A stretch of DNA of 64,000 nucleotides from Nocardia brasiliensis (GTDB taxonomy: Bacteria; Actinomycetota; Actinomycetes; Mycobacteriales; Mycobacteriaceae): assembly GCF_011801125.1 (NCBI RefSeq), contig NZ_CP046171.1:6200001-6264000 (forward strand). The letters are read 5' to 3'. The first letter of the stretch is position 1, and every line of letters starts with the position of its first letter. Below are positions 8,816 to 19,137 of the stretch, piece by piece. Under the pieces are notes generated by a model. That model did no database searches. It had not been told where the DNA came from and saw only the letters and a list, made by a program, of their open reading frames with translations. Both the position numbers and the translations under genes were made by a program.

Positions 8816-9721
8816 TCACGTCAAACTCATCGCGTTCGCGGCACACTGGATGGCCTCCATCATGAGCCGGGTCACCGGGATCCGCTGATGCCCGGACAGC
8901 GTGTACGCCGCCACCGTCCGGGAATCGGCGGGTATCACAGGACGGCTCACCACCTTCGGGTGCCGGATGAACGACTGCACCATGCTCGGCATCACCGCCA
9001 CCCCGGTCCCCTCGGCCACCAAGCTCTGTACCGCCAGATTGTCGTCGGTGGTGAAGTCGATGTGCGGCTCGAAACCGGCGGTCGCGCACGACTCGATGAA
9101 ATGGCTCCGGCAGCGCACACATCCCGCGATCCAGCGTTCATCGGCGAGTTGCGCCAGCTCGACGGTGCGCCGCCGAGCCAGCGCGTGCCCGCGCGGCAGC
9201 AGCACGATCAGCGGGTCGTCGAGCAGCGAAACCTTGTACAGGTCAGCGGAATCCGGCTGTTCACCCGCGTCGTAGGTGAAGGCGAGGGTGATATCGCAGT
9301 CGCCGCGACGCAACGCCTCCACCGATTCGGGCGGCTCCGCGTCGAACAGCTCGATCCGGATACCGGGGTGCCGCGCTTTGATCGAGGCCACCGCCGACGG
9401 GACGAGCGTCGCGCACGCGCTCGGGAACGCGCACACCCGGACCCGTCCCGACTTCAACCGGGTGATCGCCGTCATCTGCTGCTGCGCCGCCGAGATGGTG
9501 CCGAGAATGCCCGCCGCGTGCCTGGCCAGGATCTCGCCCGCGTCCGTCAACCGCAACCCTCGGCCCACCCGCACGAACAGCGGCGTGCCCACCGACCGCT
9601 CGAGCGCCTTCATCTGCTGGCTGATCGCGGGCTGCGTGTACCCGAGATGCCGCGCCGCCGCCGCGAAGGAACCGGTCCGTACGACCTCGTCGAAAACCCG
9701 AATGTGCCGTGAGTCGAACAT
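8816..9721 (-). CDS. LysR family transcriptional regulator
   Basis: 301 residues. N-terminal winged HTH: FDEVVRTGSFAAAARHLGYTQPAISQQMKALERSVGTPLFVRVGRGLRLTDAGE; the C-terminal two thirds is the periplasmic-binding-like effector domain. The ATG giving MFDSRHIRVFDEV was preferred over a start 12 codons upstream because LysR proteins begin near the first helix. It is co-directional with the cysteine dioxygenase and aminotransferase genes that follow after about 100 bases, so it probably regulates them. Confidence 0.9.
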   Translation of the reverse strand: MFDSRHIRVFDEVVRTGSFAAAARHLGYTQPAISQQMKALERSVGTPLFVRVGRGLRLTDAGEILARHAAGILGTISAAQQQMTAITRLKSGRVRVCAFPSACATLVPSAVASIKARHPGIRIELFDAEPPESVEALRRGDCDITLAFTYDAGEQPDSADLYKVSLLDDPLIVLLPRGHALARRRTVELAQLADERWIAGCVRCRSHFIESCATAGFEPHIDFTTDDNLAVQSLVAEGTGVAVMPSMVQSFIRHPKVVSRPVIPADSRTVAAYTLSGHQRIPVTRLMMEAIQCAANAMSLT

Positions 9722-9778
9722 GGCCAAGAATAAGCACCGCTTTGACCGCCACAGCAATTCATGCAGGCCCGCGGTCGG

Positions 9779-10258
9779 TCAGGGTGCTTCGGGGGCGATC
9801 CGGTGGCACAACCAGGCGAGGGATAGGGGGTAGCGGTAGTCGATGCCGCCGTGCCCGGCGTCGAACAGCTCGAACTCTATGATGCCGGCGGGGACGTAAG
9901 CGGCGAGCAGCGCGGCACGGAACGCTTCGGCGCCGATGTCGAGGAACCACTCGTCCCTGGTGCCGCCGTCGATCCAGATCCCGCGCAAACCACGCAGGGC
10001 CTCAGCGTATTTCGGGACTATGCGGACCGGATCCCAATCGAGCCAACGCTGCCAGGCCGCGTCGTCCAGCACTCCGGTCACCGGGTCGAACGGCAGCTCC
10101 ACCGTGCCGTCCTCGCGCGCGGAGAAACATGCCGCCACACCCAGCAGGCCGAGCAGATCCTGATCCTCCGGCTTGGTGAAGGCCACGCGCGAGCGGAAGT
10201 CGTCCCACCACCGGTGGATGTCCCCGTCGCGCTGGAAGGGGATTGATATGCGAATCTG
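9779..10258 (-). pseudogene. C-terminal remnant of a putative esterase/alpha-beta hydrolase
   Basis: The open frame (160 codons after an upstream TAG) reads as the C-terminal half of an esterase of the S-formylglutathione hydrolase / enterochelin esterase type. WIDGGTRDEWFLDIGAEAF supplies the triad Asp region and FDAGHGGIDYRYPLSLAWL the catalytic His. The N-terminal half with the GxSxG nucleophile is absent and no ATG is available; a GTG at 10186 would give only 135 residues. A catalytically dead fragment left by a deletion or insertion event is the best reading. It sits next to the Fic module and close to the tmRNA gene. Confidence 0.6.
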
Positions 10259-10363
10259 CTACTCGTCGTAACGATCCGCGGCAGCAGGGGTAGACGATCA
10301 GACCGAGGACCGAGATAGGCGGTCCATCAGCTATGCATCAACATCGACTAGGCGTGCCAGCGG

Positions 10364-10990
10364 TCATTCACCGAACAAGCGGACTGGTACAAGCTCCGCG
10401 AGATCGCTTGGGTCTCGGTGCTTGTCGTACTCGCGCAGCAGAGCTATGTACCGAGGCTTATCGAGCGCCCAGTCGTACTGCTCCAGCACGTCACCGTCCT
10501 GCGCAGCGAAAAATACGAGGTCGGCGAGCAGACGAGTAGTACGGCCATTTCCATCTGTGAAGGGGTGGATCCTGACCGTTTCAGCGTGCGCCGCGATACC
10601 GAGCTGACGCGGCGTCCAATCATTCGTGTGCTGCCAACGGTAACGGATGGTCTCCAGTGAGGCGTGGAGCTCAACAGCGATCTGCTCAGGCGCGACGCCG
10701 ATGTTCAACTCACGCATCCGGAACTTCCCCGCCCACGTCCAAATATCTCCATAAAGTCGACTGTGGAGTTCGCGCAGAAAATAGCCGCTCAACAACTCAT
10801 CCAGAGTCAACGTGGCACCGAACACTGCGGTCAGCAGGGCCACGCTGGCTTGTTCCTGTACGGCCTGCTCGAGGTCATAGATGGCGGCCTTACTTACCGG
10901 CTCTCCGAGCAACTCCCGGATGTCAGGAAGCAGCGCGTCTGCCTCGTCGTGGGTGATCGGTGTCTCGCCATAGCCCGGCGTCAGGGACAT
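10364..10990 (-). CDS. Fic family AMP-transferase toxin
   Basis: 208 residues. The Fic core motif HPFTDGNGRTTR (about residues 141-152) is complete, including catalytic His and the anion-binding GNGR. The upstream segment LHSRLYGDIWTWAGKFRMRELNIGV matches the Fic subgroup that includes 'mobile mystery protein B'. Family members transfer AMP to target hydroxyls. No (S/T)xxxE(G/N) auto-inhibitory motif is visible in this protein itself. The ATG start was chosen because it overlaps the stop of a 51-residue upstream gene (TGATG) that does carry that motif, giving a class I toxin-antitoxin layout. Confidence 0.88.
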   Translation of the reverse strand: MSLTPGYGETPITHDEADALLPDIRELLGEPVSKAAIYDLEQAVQEQASVALLTAVFGATLTLDELLSGYFLRELHSRLYGDIWTWAGKFRMRELNIGVAPEQIAVELHASLETIRYRWQHTNDWTPRQLGIAAHAETVRIHPFTDGNGRTTRLLADLVFFAAQDGDVLEQYDWALDKPRYIALLREYDKHRDPSDLAELVPVRLFGE

Positions 10991-11145
10991 CAGACCCGCG
11001 ATCGACGCTTCATCAGGAAGCTCTCGACCCGCGCTGACCGTGTATAGCCAGTGGGCACGACCCGGTTCTCGAGCCGCGCAGAGGCCTTGGTCGACTGGAC
11101 AACGACCCGCTTGACGACCTCTTGGGATACCGAACGACGCTTCAC
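10990..11145 (-). CDS. Small Fic antidote (antitoxin) candidate
   Basis: 51 residues, GTG start behind AAGGGGTG, too short for routine gene calling. The sequence is basic and contains S22-A-R-L-E26-N27, an exact match to the Fic-inhibition motif (S/T)xxxE(G/N) in which the Glu blocks ATP gamma-phosphate placement. Its stop overlaps the Fic start (TGATG), the usual arrangement for VbhA-like antitoxins. Outside the motif I recognise no family, and the protein is very rich in Arg, Val and Ser. The motif alone is short, so the overlap and the lack of an internal motif in the toxin carry much of the argument. Confidence 0.65.
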   Translation of the reverse strand: MKRRSVSQEVVKRVVVQSTKASARLENRVVPTGYTRSARVESFLMKRRSRV

Positions 11146-11241
11146 GACTCACCCCTTATCCATTCCGCGTTCTGCACTTCGATGCTACCGGCCGAAGGCC
11201 GAACTGAGCATCCTGCCGCATTAGTTCGACACTGAAACGAG

Positions 11242-11272
11242 CGAGGCCCATGCCTTGTTGGCATGGGCCTCG
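11242..11272 (-). terminator. Strong hairpin terminator downstream of ssrA
   Basis: CGAGGCCCATGCC and GGCATGGGCCTCG form a perfect 13-bp stem with a TTGTT loop immediately beyond the tmRNA 3' end. The T-tract on the minus strand is weak, typical of high-GC actinobacteria. Confidence 0.75.
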
Positions 11273-11277
11273 TGCTG

Positions 11278-11646
11278 TGGAGCTGCCGGGAATCGAACCC
11301 GGGTCCTCCGCCGCGTCTCCAGGGCTTCTCCGTGTGCAGTTCGCTGTGTCTCTACTTGGATCTCTGAGTCTCGCGAACTAGCTCAGATGACGATCCCAGT
11401 CGCTGTTGGATTTTCCGTCCGGGTCCGCGACCGGCTCGGACGGTAAGTCCCTCTAGCTGATGCCAGTACCCGGGTCGAGGGACGAACCCGGACTGACAGA
11501 GACGACCTACTGCTTAGGCAGCGAGGGCGTACTCGCGCTGATTGGAATCGGCGCTTAATTGGTTGCAATGACGCTTACGGTGGTCTCTTGCCTGCACCGA
11601 CACGCTTCCCCTAGATCTACGTACGCAGTCGAAACCGTTCAGCCCC
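11278..11646 (-). ncRNA. ssrA: tmRNA (trans-translation RNA)
   Basis: The 5' end GGGGCTG pairs with CAGCTCC at the 3' end to make the tRNA-like acceptor stem, and the 3' region contains a T-arm reading GGGTTCGATTCCC. The tag frame on the minus strand reads GCC GAT TCC AAT CAG then CGC GAG TAC GCC CTC GCT GCC TAA, giving the proteolysis tag ADSNQREYALAA, close to the mycobacterial tag. CCA is not encoded; the discriminator A is followed by CAG. Mature length is about 369 nt plus CCA. With SmpB it rescues stalled ribosomes. smpB lies directly upstream on the same strand. Confidence 0.97.
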
Positions 11647-11713
11647 GTACGTCCCGGCACCTTGCCGGGCTGTTCATATTAACACCGGCCGATGCCGGGT
11701 TCTTCCCATTATT

Positions 11714-12187
11714 TCACCGCATGCCCTTGACCCGGCGCCCGAGCTCGCGGGTGACCTCGCGCTCCGCGGTGCGTCGGGCCAGGTCTTGGCGCTTGTCGTA
11801 GTCCTGCTTGCCCTTGGCGAGGGCCAGCTCGACCTTCACCTTGCCGTCGGAGAAGTACATCGACAGCGGGACCAGCGTCTGGTTGCCCTCCCGCGACTTG
11901 CCGACGAGGCGATCGATCTCGCGCTTGTGCAGCAACAGCTTGCGGACCCGGCGCGGGGAGTGGTTGGTCCAGGTGCCGTGGCTGAATTCCGGGATGTGCA
12001 GTCCGCGCAACCACACCTCGCCGTTGTCGACCGTCGCGAACGCGTCCACCAGCGAGGCCTTGCCCTCACGCAGGCTTTTGACCTCGGTACCCACCAGCGC
12101 GATCCCGGCCTCGTAGACGTCCAGGATCGTGTAGTTGTGCCGCGCCCGGCGGTTGGTCGCGATGACCTTGCGCCCCTGTTCCTTCAT
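11714..12187 (-). CDS. smpB: SsrA-binding protein SmpB
   Basis: 157 residues. Characteristic segments include [44 protein letters not shown] and the basic C-terminal tail [14 protein letters not shown]. SmpB binds tmRNA and places it in the empty A site of stalled ribosomes. The ATG of MKEQGRK fits the family length. It lies just upstream of ssrA on the same strand. In mycobacteria smpB follows ftsX; here ftsE-ftsX are about 15 kb away on the opposite strand, so the ancestral order is broken. Confidence 0.97.
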   Translation of the reverse strand: MKEQGRKVIATNRRARHNYTILDVYEAGIALVGTEVKSLREGKASLVDAFATVDNGEVWLRGLHIPEFSHGTWTNHSPRRVRKLLLHKREIDRLVGKSREGNQTLVPLSMYFSDGKVKVELALAKGKQDYDKRQDLARRTAEREVTRELGRRVKGMR

Positions 12188-12251
12188 AACGCTCAACCTT
12201 AAGTGACGCGGCAACCCGATTATTCCCAGGTTGTGGCGTGGCGCTCAGCGA

Positions 12252-12482
12252 TCAGCCGCCGGGACGCAACAGCACCCAGACGGTGAGCAGGGCGATGAAG
12301 GCGAGCACGAGCAGCACGGTGGAGATCCGTGGCCTGCCCGGCCGGGGCAGCGGTCGGCGGCCCAACCACACGCTTTCCACGCTGGGATCGATGCCGCGGC
12401 TGACGATCGGCGGCGCATCGGGGGGCTCGGTGCTCGGGGAGCTGTCGGCCGCGTCGTCGTCGGGGCCATCACCGCTAGCCAT
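12252..12482 (-). CDS. Small hypothetical membrane protein
   Basis: 76 residues. An acidic, proline-rich N-terminal half is followed by a single C-terminal transmembrane segment (STVLLVLAFIALLTVWVLL). It is upstream of smpB on the same strand with about 65 bases between, so it may be co-transcribed. No family recognised. Confidence 0.65.
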   Translation of the reverse strand: MASGDGPDDDAADSSPSTEPPDAPPIVSRGIDPSVESVWLGRRPLPRPGRPRISTVLLVLAFIALLTVWVLLRPGG

Positions 12483-12549
12483 AGCGAGCACGGTAACCCG
12501 AACGACGGTGATACGCCCCGATTACCGGGTGTGGCAACAGAGTTGATAC

Positions 12550-13626
12550 TCAGGCCAGACGTCGGGCGAAGGCCTCTGTCGCCGCCGAGGTGGCCACGTC
12601 GACGGTGAACACCCGCAGGTCCGTGCGGCTTTCGTCGAGGTCGAGCACCATGAAGCCGAGCTGGTGATAGTTCTCGAACAGCGCGGCGTTGGCACCGTGC
12701 GGCGTGAGCGCGGGTTCGGCGGAGACGGTCTTGGCGGCCGCGCCGGACACGATCTGGCGGGTGCCCTTGGATCCGATCGTCGGCTCCAGCACCTGCAGCG
12801 AATGGTCGTGGCCGGACAGCAGGTATTGGCAGCGGCCGAGCACATGATCTTCGAAGAAGCGTTTGACGTGGACGCCGTTGATCGGCTCGATCGGCAGGTT
12901 CTCGTAGTTGCCCGCGTTACCGTGCGGTCCGTTGTTGAGGTACGGGTGATGGGTGCAGGCGATCTTCCAGGTGGCCGTCGATTCGGTGAGTGCTTGGTCC
13001 AGCCAGGCGCTCTGCTCGTTCATGAACTGACCATCGGCCGCCCAGTACGGCGCGAAGATCGGTGGCACGTAGGCGGCGATCGGATTGAGGTCGAGCACGA
13101 AGAACTCGACGACCGGATTCTCGTGCGGCACCCGCACCGAGTAGTACCGGCTCGGCATCCACCAGCGCGGCGAGTTCGCGTGGTACTCGACCTCGTAGTT
13201 GCCGCGCAGCAGCCAGCCACCGTCGCCGGGCAGCGCCGAGCTGTTGTCGTGATTGCCGAGCACCATCAACCACGGAAAATCCAGGCCGGTATTCGGGTTC
13301 TCGAACTTGTCCGCGAACTGGGGGTCGGCGCCGTTGTTCGGACCGGCCTCGTAGATGTTGTCGCCGAGGCCGAGTGCCAGCGAGAACGGCTCACGCCGGT
13401 GGAACTCCCGCATCGCGTCGGCGACCGCCCACTGACCGCGCGCACCGGTGCCCGCGTCACCGGTCACCAGCACCCGCACCTTGCGCTCGGTCGGGAAGTC
13501 GAACTTGGTGACGCCGGGCGCCACCGGCACCGCCTGGGCAGGCGAGAGACCGACCAGCGACGCCCCCGCCGCGATGCCCGCAGCCCCGGCGAGAAAGTCC
13601 CGCCGACCAAAGTTGTTGTCAGGCAT
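12550..13626 (-). CDS. Tat-exported metallophosphoesterase
   Basis: 358 residues. The N-terminus carries a twin-arginine signal (GRRDFLAGAAG) followed by a hydrophobic stretch and AQA cleavage site. The calcineurin-like phosphoesterase motifs appear in order: GDAGTGARGQW, GLGDNIYEAG, LGNHDN, CTHHPYLNN and SGHDHSLQ, giving a full dinuclear metal site of the purple acid phosphatase type. ATG follows a GGAGGA site. An alkaline phosphatase gene lies immediately upstream on the same strand, about 100 bases away, suggesting a joint role in phosphate scavenging outside the cell. Confidence 0.88.
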   Translation of the reverse strand: MPDNNFGRRDFLAGAAGIAAGASLVGLSPAQAVPVAPGVTKFDFPTERKVRVLVTGDAGTGARGQWAVADAMREFHRREPFSLALGLGDNIYEAGPNNGADPQFADKFENPNTGLDFPWLMVLGNHDNSSALPGDGGWLLRGNYEVEYHANSPRWWMPSRYYSVRVPHENPVVEFFVLDLNPIAAYVPPIFAPYWAADGQFMNEQSAWLDQALTESTATWKIACTHHPYLNNGPHGNAGNYENLPIEPINGVHVKRFFEDHVLGRCQYLLSGHDHSLQVLEPTIGSKGTRQIVSGAAAKTVSAEPALTPHGANAALFENYHQLGFMVLDLDESRTDLRVFTVDVATSAATEAFARRLA

Positions 13627-13724
13627 CTGAAATCCTCCACGATCCGGTGTCCCGCCCGGCAACCATCTTCACCCATCGGGGCGAGCCCGGCGACGCAGGG
13701 CGGGACGAATCGCGGCGCGTGTCG

Positions 13725-15209
13725 CTATTTCGCGGCCGGCTTCTTGCTGCGATCCAGGCCGAGCGCGTCGCAGATGGTGAAGAACATGTCGGTCTGATCG
13801 GTCAGGCCGACCACGTTCGCGGCGCGCGGGCCGTAGGCGGCGACACGCAGCTGAGTGCCGGTGTGCTCCTGCGAACCGCCGGTATCGGAGGTGCCGTACG
13901 AGACGCCGATCTCGGCGCCGTCCTTGGTGACGACCTTGCTGGTCAGCGCCGGGGACTTGGTCTCGAGCGGGACGATCTGGCTGCTGTGCGCGTGGTCGGC
14001 GGTGACGATCACCAGGGTGTTGCCGTCCTTCTCGGCGAATTCGAGCGCGGCCTGCACGGCCTCGTCGAGGTCGACGGTCTCGCCGACCTGACCGCACGGG
14101 TTGGCGGCGTGGTCCTGCTTGTCGATCGAGGCGCCCTCGACCTGGAGGAAGAAGCCGTCCTTGCGGTCTTGGAGCAGGTCGATCGCCTTGCGGGTCATGG
14201 TCGCCAGGTCGGGCACGGTGGCGGCGCGCTCCGGGTTCGGCCTGCAGGTCTGCGCGGGCAGGTTCACGCCGTTCGGGACCGCGGTGTCACCGATCCAGCG
14301 GACCGGCATGTTGCCGGGCGAGAACAGGCCGAGCACCGGCGCGTCCTGGTCCGCCTTGGTGATGCCATCGAGGCCCGCCTTGTCGGAGACGAGCTGGTAG
14401 CCCCGGGCCTTGGCCTGGTCACGCAGGGTCTGCCCCTGCCACTGGCCCGCGACCGCCTTCTGCTCGAAGCTCTTGGCACCGCCGCCGAGGGTGACGTCGG
14501 CGCGCGTGTTCAGCAGCTGCTCGCTGATCGAGCCGAGCCCACCGTTCTCCAGCGCGTTGGTCGGGCACTTCACCGTGGTCTCTTCCGGGCCGTAGCACTT
14601 GCGCTCGGTGACGTGCGCGGCCTGCACGGCCGGGGTGGCGTCCTGGATCTCGGCGGTGCTGACGTTGCCGGTGGCCTTGCCGTTCGCCTTGGCGATCTCG
14701 GTGAGATTGGCCTGCGGCTGTCCCGCGAGGTTCACGCTGATCGCGCCGTTGTAGGTCTTGGTGCCGGTCGCCCAGGCGCTGGCGCTGGCCGCGGACTCGG
14801 TGACGTAGTCCGGCTTTCCGGTCTTCTTGTCCAGCGAGTAGTGCGTGTAGGAACCGGTGAGCGGCAGCGCGTCGATGCCCTTGAAGTAGCCGCCCGCCCC
14901 CTCGGCGACATTGCGCGCCAGCGTGATCTCGGAATCGCCCATGCCGTCGCCGATCAACAGGATGACGTTCTTGGCCTGGTTGCCGTTGAGCGAGGCACGC
15001 ACCGCGTCGGTGCGGTCACCGCTGGTCCGGCGGGCGCCACCGTTGTCGCTCAGCGTCCCTTGGGCTTTGGGGCTGATGAGCGCACCGTTGCCCTGTTTCG
15101 TGGAGTCGGAGGATCCGCAGGCGGCCAGGGCTCCGATGAGAACGGCGGCGCCCATGACCGCGCCCGCACGGAACCGGCGGGGCAGGGAACGCGACGAGAC
15201 AGGGGGCAT
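13725..15209 (-). CDS. phoA: Alkaline phosphatase, predicted lipoprotein
   Basis: 494 residues. Lipobox LAAC with Cys31. The PhoA-type metal and nucleophile segments are present: [14 protein letters not shown] (metal Asp about 88), [19 protein letters not shown] (nucleophile Ser about 139), [10 protein letters not shown] and [10 protein letters not shown]. The residue before the nucleophile is Glu instead of the Asp seen in the Escherichia coli enzyme (DSA), which may alter the arginine hydrogen bond. The mature enzyme should sit on the outer face of the cytoplasmic membrane and release phosphate from monoesters. It is upstream of the Tat phosphoesterase. Confidence 0.92.
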   Translation of the reverse strand: MPPVSSRSLPRRFRAGAVMGAAVLIGALAACGSSDSTKQGNGALISPKAQGTLSDNGGARRTSGDRTDAVRASLNGNQAKNVILLIGDGMGDSEITLARNVAEGAGGYFKGIDALPLTGSYTHYSLDKKTGKPDYVTESAASASAWATGTKTYNGAISVNLAGQPQANLTEIAKANGKATGNVSTAEIQDATPAVQAAHVTERKCYGPEETTVKCPTNALENGGLGSISEQLLNTRADVTLGGGAKSFEQKAVAGQWQGQTLRDQAKARGYQLVSDKAGLDGITKADQDAPVLGLFSPGNMPVRWIGDTAVPNGVNLPAQTCRPNPERAATVPDLATMTRKAIDLLQDRKDGFFLQVEGASIDKQDHAANPCGQVGETVDLDEAVQAALEFAEKDGNTLVIVTADHAHSSQIVPLETKSPALTSKVVTKDGAEIGVSYGTSDTGGSQEHTGTQLRVAAYGPRAANVVGLTDQTDMFFTICDALGLDRSKKPAAK

Positions 15210-15439
15210 GAGCGAAGACTCCGTTGTTCGAAGTGACGTGGGTCGGTCGGAGCTTTACGAGACCTTCTGAACAAAAAGGGCACAACGGGCAACCTCACGG
15301 TTACCAGCCGCTGTCTTATACGCATGTACGCATGCCTGCGCACACCATGAAATAGGCGAATATCACTGCTACACAGTGTTTTTCCCGCGAGCCCGAGCCG
15401 CTGTCCGACCCGCGGGAGATGTCCGAAAGGTGGAGAATG

Positions 15440-17320
<1,881 letters not shown>

Positions 17321-17507
17321 CCTACGAGTGCCCGCTCGCCGCGCCACCGGTACGTCGCCCGACTTCCCGGCCCGAGTCCCGGCTACTGCACATGTGGACA
17401 AACCACAATCCGCGCCGCCGCGGCGCGGGCGTTGACCTGCGACCGCGCCGAATCACGCGGAATTCGCCGGGACGAGCGACCGGCACGCTCCTGTTAAGTT
17501 GGCGCAC

Positions 17508-18479
17508 ATGGCATTAAGGCTGGCGAGTACCGGAATTCGCGCCGTCGTGTTCGCACTGGCGGCGGGGTTGCTGTCGGCCGTGCCCACCGCGACCGCCGCG
17601 CCCGCCGCGCCCGCATCGGCGCAGTGCACCGACGGCTGGCAGGCGACCACGCTGGTCGATGGCGTCGGAAACCTGGAGAATCTCGACGCCGACGGAGCGG
17701 GCGGGTACTACGTCACCGGCATCGTCGACGGCTTCCTTGGCCACGTCGACAGCGCGGGCCGTTTCGAGAAGCTGCTCACCGGGCTGGATCTCCCGGCCGG
17801 CGTGCGGGTCGCCGGGCCGTATGTCTACTTCCTCACCGGGGACGGACTCACCGCGGCACCGGGCACGCTGCAGCGCTACGAGATCGCGACCGGCGCGGTG
17901 ACCGTCCTGCTCACCGGCCTGAACGGGCCGAACGGCCTGCTGCTGCTCCCCGACGGAGATCTGCTCTTCAGCACCATCGGGGTGCGCGGGCCGCAGACCG
18001 GAATCGGCCGCTACCGGCCTGCGACCGGCGAATACACGCGAACCTGGTCCAGCCTGCCGCTCACCAACGGCCTCGCGCTTGCCCCTGACGGCCGGTCGAT
18101 CTACACCGACAACCTGACCATGCGCATCTTCCGCATTCCGCTGGACGCGCCGGAAAGTCCCGTCGTGATCGCCGGAATACCGAATCTGGTCACCCTGCCC
18201 GACGATATGGAGGCCACCCGCTCGGGCGCCCTATTCGTCGCCGACCACGCCTTCGGCGCGATCAACATGATGGACACCCGCACCGGCACCGCCTGCGCGA
18301 TCATCACCGGACTGATCAAACCCGGCCCGACCCGTAACCCACCCGACGGCACCACCTCGGTCCGGATCGCCCCGGACGGCGACGCCTGGGCGCTCTACAT
18401 CACCGCGATGGACGGCACCCTGCGCCGCCTGCGCCCACCGGCCGACATCGACCTGACCCCCGCGACCTCGGCGCTCTAG
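17508..18479 (+). CDS. Secreted SMP-30-like beta-propeller protein
   Basis: 323 residues. A clear Sec signal peptide (about residues 1-30, ending TATAAPAAPASA) precedes repeated blades such as NGPNGLLLLPDGDLLFS, TNGLALAPDGRSIYTDN and SVRIAPDGDAWALYIT. This pattern is that of SMP-30 / gluconolactonase / ScyD-like six-bladed propellers, which act as lactonases or binding proteins. Substrate unknown. The ATG at 17508 places the charged N-region correctly. The next gene, a GNAT, starts 50 bases downstream. Confidence 0.78.
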   Translation: MALRLASTGIRAVVFALAAGLLSAVPTATAAPAAPASAQCTDGWQATTLVDGVGNLENLDADGAGGYYVTGIVDGFLGHVDSAGRFEKLLTGLDLPAGVRVAGPYVYFLTGDGLTAAPGTLQRYEIATGAVTVLLTGLNGPNGLLLLPDGDLLFSTIGVRGPQTGIGRYRPATGEYTRTWSSLPLTNGLALAPDGRSIYTDNLTMRIFRIPLDAPESPVVIAGIPNLVTLPDDMEATRSGALFVADHAFGAINMMDTRTGTACAIITGLIKPGPTRNPPDGTTSVRIAPDGDAWALYITAMDGTLRRLRPPADIDLTPATSAL

Positions 18480-18529
18480 TGCGAGCGAGTGATAGTGAGA
18501 ACCAGCAGCACCTCGGAAAGGGAAACACC

Positions 18530-19057
18530 ATGCCGGAACCCGCCCCCATGGTTTTGGCCACCCGCGCCGACGCCGAGGACATCGCGCAGCTGCGCGATCG
18601 ACTCGCCCGTTGGATGGTGGACAACGGCATCGACCAGTGGCATCCCGGCGAATACCCGGCCGAACTCGTCGCCGACGAGGCGGAGCGCGGCGAATGGTTC
18701 GTCTGGCGTGACGACACGGGCGCTTTGATCGCCACGGTCCGGCTGGTGTGGCGCGATCCGGATTTCTGGGGCGCCGACGACGACACCGAGGCAGGCTACA
18801 TCCACGGGCTCATGGTCGCGCCGGAGCAGCGCGGCCGCGAACTCGGCGGCCGGATCATCCGGTTCTGCACCGACCACACCCTCGACCGCGGCGTCACCCT
18901 GCAACGCCTCGACACCGCGGCGAACAACCCGGTGCTCCGGAAGTACTACACCGCACAGGGTTTCACCGAACTGCGCGAGGTGCCCCTGCCCGCCCACTTC
19001 CACGGCAACATCAACGTGGTGCTGATGGAGCGCCTACTGACCCCCGCCGACGCCTGA
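18530..19057 (+). CDS. GNAT family N-acetyltransferase
   Basis: 175 residues, ATG behind GGAAAGGGAAAC. Acetyl-CoA binding motif A is visible as YIHGLMVAPEQRGRELGGRIIRFC, followed by LQRLDTAANNPVLRKYYTAQGFTEL (motif B with catalytic Tyr region). The N-terminal part with DIAQLRDRLARWMVDNGIDQW matches actinobacterial GNATs of unknown acceptor. Likely cytoplasmic; the substrate is not inferable. A stem-loop follows the stop. Confidence 0.85.
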   Translation: MPEPAPMVLATRADAEDIAQLRDRLARWMVDNGIDQWHPGEYPAELVADEAERGEWFVWRDDTGALIATVRLVWRDPDFWGADDDTEAGYIHGLMVAPEQRGRELGGRIIRFCTDHTLDRGVTLQRLDTAANNPVLRKYYTAQGFTELREVPLPAHFHGNINVVLMERLLTPADA

Positions 19058-19063
19058 TCGTTC

Positions 19064-19095
19064 GGGTGGATTCCGGCGTACACCGGCATCCACCC
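19064..19095 (+). terminator. Stem-loop terminator after GNAT gene
   Basis: GGGTGGAT/ATCCACCC and CCGG/CCGG arms form a 12-bp stem with one mismatch, 7 bases beyond the GNAT stop and before the convergent hisN stop. Confidence 0.5.
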
Positions 19096-19137
19096 CACCG
19101 GGCTCGAAAACCGATCATATGCGCCGCACAGCGCGAT

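Noticed and set aside
11278..11330. A separate tRNA gene suggested by the T-arm-like sequence
   Set aside because: It is the tRNA-like 3' domain of tmRNA; the acceptor strand pairs with the 5' end 360 bases away and there is no anticodon arm.
13647..15236. Long plus-strand frame opposite the alkaline phosphatase gene
   Set aside because: Low-complexity Arg/Val/Gly product without motifs, fully overlapped by the well-supported phosphatase.
15270..15310. PHO box upstream of the alkaline phosphatase
   Set aside because: On the minus strand two 11-base units (GGTAACCGTGA, GGTTGCCCGTT) resemble a direct repeat, but they match each other and the actinobacterial consensus too poorly to call.
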